Shown piece after piece: positions 7,169-10,219 of a stretch of 10,219 nucleotides of DNA. This DNA comes from RGIG6904 sp024680835 (GTDB lineage: Bacteria; Bacillota; Clostridia; Lachnospirales; Lachnospiraceae): assembly GCA_024680835.1 (NCBI GenBank), contig JAILBP010000113.1:1-10219 (forward strand), read 5' to 3'. The notes beneath the pieces were generated by a model. It did not search any database and had not been told where the DNA came from. It saw only the letters and a program-made list of their open reading frames with translations. Position numbers and translations under genes: made by a program. Every line of letters starts with the position of its first letter. Position 1 is the first letter of the stretch.

Positions 7169-8113
7169 TCACATACGGGGAGCAGGTACGCTCTGCAAGA
7201 GTTCTCTCACAGCCCTGGCTGCATCAAATCCCTCTGCCTTTGCACGTCCGCTAAGCTTTACCCTGTGGCTCAACACATTCACAAGCTCCTTTTGAACATC
7301 CATTGCCGTAACGAAATCCCTGCCATCCATAACCGCCAGAGCACGGGATATACGAAGCAGTGCAATTGAAGCCCTCGGGCTTGCTCCTGCGTCAAACATC
7401 ACATTTTTCCTGGTCTCCTCCACCAGCGTCACCATATAATCATAAAGGCTGTCATGCACGAACACCTTCTCTGCCGCAGATCTGACCTCGATAAGCTCCT
7501 CAGCGGTCATAACAGCATTTATATCAACGGTCTTGCGTACCGTCTCTTCCTTCAGGATGTCAGCGGCAGCCTCATGTGAAGGATAACCCATGGAAACACA
7601 GATCATAAAACGGTCAAGCTGTGACTCAGGCAACATCTGTGTTCCGGAAGATCCCATGGGATTTTCCGTCGCTATCACCACAAAGGGGTTTGGTAGCGGT
7701 CTTGTGACACCATCCACCGTTGCAGTGCCCTCCTCCATGACTTCCAGCAGAGCGGACTGGGTCTTGGGAGATGTACGGTTCAACTCGTCAGCCAGAAAAA
7801 GATTGGCGAATACCGAACCCTCCCTGTATTCAAACTCACCGGTATTGCTGTTATACATGGAGAATCCCAATATATCACTGGGTAAAACATCGGGAGTGAA
7901 CTGCACACGTCGGTATGTTAATGAAAGAGCCTTTCCCATGGTGGTAGCCAGGGTTGTCTTTCCGACTCCGGGTATATCCTCCATCAGTACATGTCCTCCT
8001 GCCACCACGGCAGCCAGAACATCCGAAACGACCTCGCTCTTACCCTTTATGACCTTATTTATCTCTCCGCGCACCGCATCGAGTTTTTGTACATATTTTG
8101 CATTTTCTGACAT
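7169..8113 (-). CDS. MoxR family AAA+ ATPase
   Basis: This 314-residue ATPase covers the full usual length of the family. Walker A is in DIPGVGKTT (46-54), Walker B in LFLADELNR (105-113, intact DE), sensor 1 in VIATENP (146-152), the arginine-finger region is ESQLDRF (163-169), and the later GASPRAS is the sensor 2 region. MoxR proteins are cytoplasmic, chaperone-like ATPases that help assemble or activate partner complexes, often with von Willebrand A-type proteins. Here the natural partner is the DUF58 protein encoded next. The ATG (8111-8113) has GGAG (8121-8124) 7 bases upstream, inside the end of the preceding gene, and only 4 bp separate the two genes. Confidence 0.93.
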   Translation of the reverse strand: MSENAKYVQKLDAVRGEINKVIKGKSEVVSDVLAAVVAGGHVLMEDIPGVGKTTLATTMGKALSLTYRRVQFTPDVLPSDILGFSMYNSNTGEFEYREGSVFANLFLADELNRTSPKTQSALLEVMEEGTATVDGVTRPLPNPFVVIATENPMGSSGTQMLPESQLDRFMICVSMGYPSHEAAADILKEETVRKTVDINAVMTAEELIEVRSAAEKVFVHDSLYDYMVTLVEETRKNVMFDAGASPRASIALLRISRALAVMDGRDFVTAMDVQKELVNVLSHRVKLSGRAKAEGFDAARAVRELLQSVPAPRM

Positions 8114-8117
8114 ATTC

Positions 8118-9602
8118 TCACTCCAAAAGTTTTCTTATCATATCTGCAGTATATACCACCTTTTCCTCGCCGCAGGCTTCAATGCGATACAGCGCATGCG
8201 CAGCCACATGCTCCGCAGCCTGCTCGATATCTCGCACTCCGGATGTTCCCGTACATATATCTATGATGGCATCCAGCGCATCCTCGCCAACCTCGCACTC
8301 ATCCGGTTTCAGTTCCATGCGTTTTAAGATCTTCGGCATGACGAAGTTTTTGAATATGATCTTCTTTTCATCGGGAGTGTAATCCGGAATTTCAATCACC
8401 GCAAAGCGGGACATTAAAGGTGCAGATATCTGCGACTTATCATTGGCGGTAGCTATTGGATAAACACCTGATGTAGGTATCATACACTCCATGTAATTGT
8501 CCGTAAATCCAAGGTTGTCCAACAGGGTCAGCAGAACATCCGCAGGATTACCGTTTCCTTTTCCGGAATTGGCCTTATCCAGCTCATTGATGATAAACAC
8601 AAGGTTGGATGCTCCGGCCATCTGGAATGCCTCCATTATGATGCCGGGCTTTGCGTTTGAGTATATCCTGGAGCTTCCGGTGAGCTGCTCGGGATCATTT
8701 ATAGAGCTCATATCCAATGTTGTCCATGGAAGTTTCAGAATCCGGGCTACAGCGTATGCTATCTGGGATTTGCCCGTACCTGCCGGACCTATCAGCAGAA
8801 TTCCGTAAGCAGGCAGCATATGTGTTCTGTTGATCTGTATGATGGTCTCGATGATGCGCTGTTTGACACGCTCCATGCCGTACAGCTCCTCATCCAGGAT
8901 CTCCCGGGCTCTCACCGGATCTATAGAATCAAAATAATCATTTTTCCATTGAATGTTCATCATGATGGAAAGAGCTCTCTGGGCGTGACGCCTCTCCTCA
9001 GGCGTAACCTCCGCAGCCCTTGCCACCGCCAGATTTCTCCTGGCCCACAGCCTGATATTGTCAGGCAAGGTCCTGCCGGCACAGGTTATGAAATCGGTAA
9101 TGCTCTGGATGCTGGTGAGCTTCATATCGTCACCCGTCTCCTCCGCATCCTCATCGATCTCAGACTCATCGGGAGCATCACTGGCAAAGAGACGCTCTAT
9201 CATGTACTGCAAAAAACCATCATCCGCGGAGAGCTTGGAACCGCCTCCAACTCCCATCTCACGGATCCTGTATACCGCATAACCCTCATCAGTGTTATGT
9301 CCGGATAATTTTACCTTCACGTGGTTTTCCCCAAGCCACTTCAACAGGCTGGTAAACCTTGCGTCAACCTTTATGATATCCGCCGAAAAAACTCCATCAT
9401 CACCTTCAAATTCGAAGGTCGTGCGTTTGACCGGATTGGTAAAAATGCCTGTAGAATGATGTTTGTGCTGCTTTTCCCTGTTATCTATGAGCAGGATCGG
9501 ATAATCATCCGAAGCCTCATTCCGGTCCGATCTGTATGTAGTAAACGTACACACTGCCGGTGCCTTTGTCTCATTTACTTTATTAAAATCAAATACGGGC
9601 AT
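8118..9602 (-). CDS. Lon-like AAA+ ATPase without protease domain
   Basis: This 494-residue protein starts at ATG 9600-9602 with GGAGG (9609-9613) 6 bases upstream. Residues 1-230 match nothing I recognise and include an acidic linker (about 143-159). From about 231 the protein follows the Lon ATPase module: LDEELYGMERVKQRI, Walker A GPAGTGKS (272-279), Walker B-like VFIINELDK (335-343), sensor 1 IATAND (383-388), PLMSRFAVIEIPDYTPDEKK (395-414) and a sensor 2-like GTSGVRDIEQ (452-461). It ends shortly after, with no room for the Lon Ser-Lys protease domain. The Walker B aspartate is Asn (NE rather than DE), while the catalytic Glu is kept, so ATPase activity may be altered. It heads the operon and is nearly joined to the MoxR gene, suggesting a two-ATPase remodelling system for the membrane proteins downstream (inference). 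Confidence 0.85.
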   Translation of the reverse strand: MPVFDFNKVNETKAPAVCTFTTYRSDRNEASDDYPILLIDNREKQHKHHSTGIFTNPVKRTTFEFEGDDGVFSADIIKVDARFTSLLKWLGENHVKVKLSGHNTDEGYAVYRIREMGVGGGSKLSADDGFLQYMIERLFASDAPDESEIDEDAEETGDDMKLTSIQSITDFITCAGRTLPDNIRLWARRNLAVARAAEVTPEERRHAQRALSIMMNIQWKNDYFDSIDPVRAREILDEELYGMERVKQRIIETIIQINRTHMLPAYGILLIGPAGTGKSQIAYAVARILKLPWTTLDMSSINDPEQLTGSSRIYSNAKPGIIMEAFQMAGASNLVFIINELDKANSGKGNGNPADVLLTLLDNLGFTDNYMECMIPTSGVYPIATANDKSQISAPLMSRFAVIEIPDYTPDEKKIIFKNFVMPKILKRMELKPDECEVGEDALDAIIDICTGTSGVRDIEQAAEHVAAHALYRIEACGEEKVVYTADMIRKLLE

Positions 9603-9676
9603 CGCTATCCTCCTGCAAGCATCACATAGTGAAAAAAAATCTGTTCAATATTTTCGAAAAACAATAAAACACTAAA

Positions 9677-9705
9677 ATAATAGCATATTTTCGCAATTAA
9701 ATCAA
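9677..9705 (-). promoter_or_regulatory. Promoter of the five-gene operon
   Basis: On the minus strand TTGATT (9700-9705) is followed by a 17-bp spacer and TATTAT (9677-9682), with an extended -10 TG one base before the hexamer. It is a strong sigma-A type match in an AT-rich stretch. Transcription should start near 9670, leaving a leader of about 70 bases before the Lon-like AAA+ gene. Nothing else recognisable lies in 9603-9676. Confidence 0.7.
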
Positions 9706-9725
9706 AATGTATTTCCCTCAAATAT

Positions 9726-9759
9726 AAAAAACCGAAATCCTGAATTCTCAAGATTTCGG
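9726..9759 (-). terminator. Terminator after tRNA-Trp
   Basis: On the minus strand the arms ccgaaatc (9752-9759) and gatttcgg (9732-9739) pair. Further pairing inside (cttga with tcagg) gives a stem of about 13 bp with a 4-base loop, followed by TTTTTTA. It lies 6 bp after the tRNA and separates the rRNA/tRNA unit from the operon promoter. Confidence 0.8.
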
Positions 9760-9765
9760 CTTAAA

Positions 9766-9836
9766 CAGGGGATGAGAGAATCGAACTCCCGCCAAAGGTT
9801 TTGGAGACCCCTATCATACCATTTGACCAATCCCCT
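9766..9836 (-). tRNA. tRNA-Trp (anticodon CCA)
   Basis: The 71-base minus-strand cloverleaf has acceptor arms AGGGGAT and ATCCCCT with discriminator G, a D arm GTCA/TGAT, and an anticodon loop CTCCAAA with CCA at 9802-9804. It also has a 4-base variable region and the T arm GGGAG-TTCGATT-CTCTC. The G discriminator fits tryptophan. The 3' CCA is not encoded (TTTAAG follows), so it must be added after transcription. The anticodon stem carries two G-U pairs. The gene lies downstream of the 23S rRNA gene and is probably cotranscribed with it. Confidence 0.93.
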
Positions 9837-9840
9837 ACAT

Positions 9841-10084
9841 TGGAAAAAAACTCATACCCTAAAAATTTCACACAGATAATCTCCCAAACCAACTATTCAC
9901 ATTACCTCACCATCATTCGCACACGGTCGCTTCGCGACCTTTCCCGTGCTACGCACTAAGTCTGCTCATGATGTTTCGGTTCCTGCTTCGCAGGTACGGT
10001 CAATAAATGTTACTTCGTTTGCAAGCAAGCTTGCACTCGCACCATTTATTGCCCTCATGTGAATAGTAACACGTTTTCACATAA
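9841..10084 (-). other. Structured spacer between 23S rRNA and tRNA-Trp, no 5S
   Basis: No reading frame or 5S rRNA is recognisable here. The segment is full of inverted repeats. An outer 11-bp pair (actattcacat 9892-9902, atgtgaatagt 10057-10067) closes a region holding caataaatg/catttattg (10001-10009, 10043-10051). It also holds cctgc-ttc-gcagg (9982-9994), ggtcgc-ttc-gcgacc (9925-9939) and a gcaagcttgc palindrome (10025-10034). The transcript could fold into a multi-branched structure, possibly an rRNA processing region. Function is inferred. Confidence 0.6.
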
Positions 10085-10219
10085 ACACGCCTTCGACCGA
10101 TTAGTGGCAGTCCGCTTAACACATTACTGTGCTTACACTCCTGTCCTATCTACCTGATACTCTCTCAGGGGTCTTATTTCCTTAAGGAAGGGATATCTCA
10201 TCTTGGGGGGGACTTCACG
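10085..10219 (-). rRNA. 23S ribosomal RNA (3' end only)
   Basis: The minus strand reads as the conserved 3' end of bacterial 23S rRNA, including CCCTTCCTTAAGGAAATAAG, AGTGTAAGCACAGTAATGTG and CACTAATCGGTCGAAGGC. The gene continues beyond the right edge. The exact 3' end is uncertain by several bases; about 10085 is estimated by comparison with the usual end shortly after GGTCGAGGGCTTG in Clostridia. Confidence 0.9.

Noticed and set aside
7590..8327. 245-codon plus-strand open frame opposite MoxR
   Set aside because: It lies antisense to a well-supported MoxR gene and the start of the Lon-like gene, has no recognisable domain, and is a codon-bias shadow.
8820..9308. 162-codon plus-strand open frame
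   Set aside because: It is antisense to the Lon-like AAA+ gene and its translation has no recognisable family pattern.
1..10219. CRISPR array, insertion sequence or prophage
   Set aside because: No regularly spaced direct repeats, transposase or phage genes were seen; the only mobile-type gene is the small serine recombinase.

Overview
The window looks like chromosomal DNA of an anaerobic, low-to-medium GC Firmicute, most likely Clostridia and plausibly Lachnospiraceae. The clues are strong GGAGG ribosome binding sites, Clostridia-like 23S rRNA and tRNA-Trp sequences, a DUF6273 secreted protein, and the style of the recombinase and ATPase fragments. This placement is inferred from sequence style; no search was run. 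Almost everything except the left-edge fragment reads on the minus strand.

Left part (1-2130). The 3' end of a DUF4143-type ATP-binding protein lies on the plus strand. It is followed by a secreted DUF6273 protein (451-1230, minus) and a small serine recombinase of the resolvase/invertase family (1626-2129, minus). Between the last two sit two 26-bp near-perfect palindromes (1333-1358 and 1478-1503). Each has 12-bp arms around a non-palindromic 2-bp centre, GT in one and AC in the other, so the two are inverted relative to each other. This is the geometry of Hin/Gin-type inversion sites. The 145-bp segment between their centres holds a good extended -10 promoter pointing away from the DUF6273 gene and a hairpin terminator reading toward it. 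I propose a small promoter-inversion (phase-variation) switch for the secreted protein, drawn here in the OFF orientation. The recombinase has an in-frame TGA exactly where its family usually has Trp. The stop cuts off a still recognisable helix-turn-helix tail (1521-1625), so the switch may be frozen.

Middle and right part (2181-9705). Five minus-strand genes form an apparent operon: a Lon-like AAA+ ATPase without a protease domain, a MoxR AAA+ ATPase, a DUF58 protein, a membrane-anchored transglutaminase-like protein, and a membrane GGDEF diguanylate cyclase. An extended -10 promoter lies at 9677-9705, the gaps are short or overlapping, and a clear terminator lies at 2181-2205. MoxR-DUF58-transglutaminase clusters are a known family association, thought to act in envelope protein assembly or maturation. 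The Lon-like partner at the head and the c-di-GMP enzyme at the tail are the less usual additions.

Right edge (9726-10219). A tRNA-Trp(CCA) with its own terminator lies downstream of the 3' end of a 23S rRNA gene (minus strand). The roughly 245-bp spacer between them is full of hairpins and shows no 5S rRNA.
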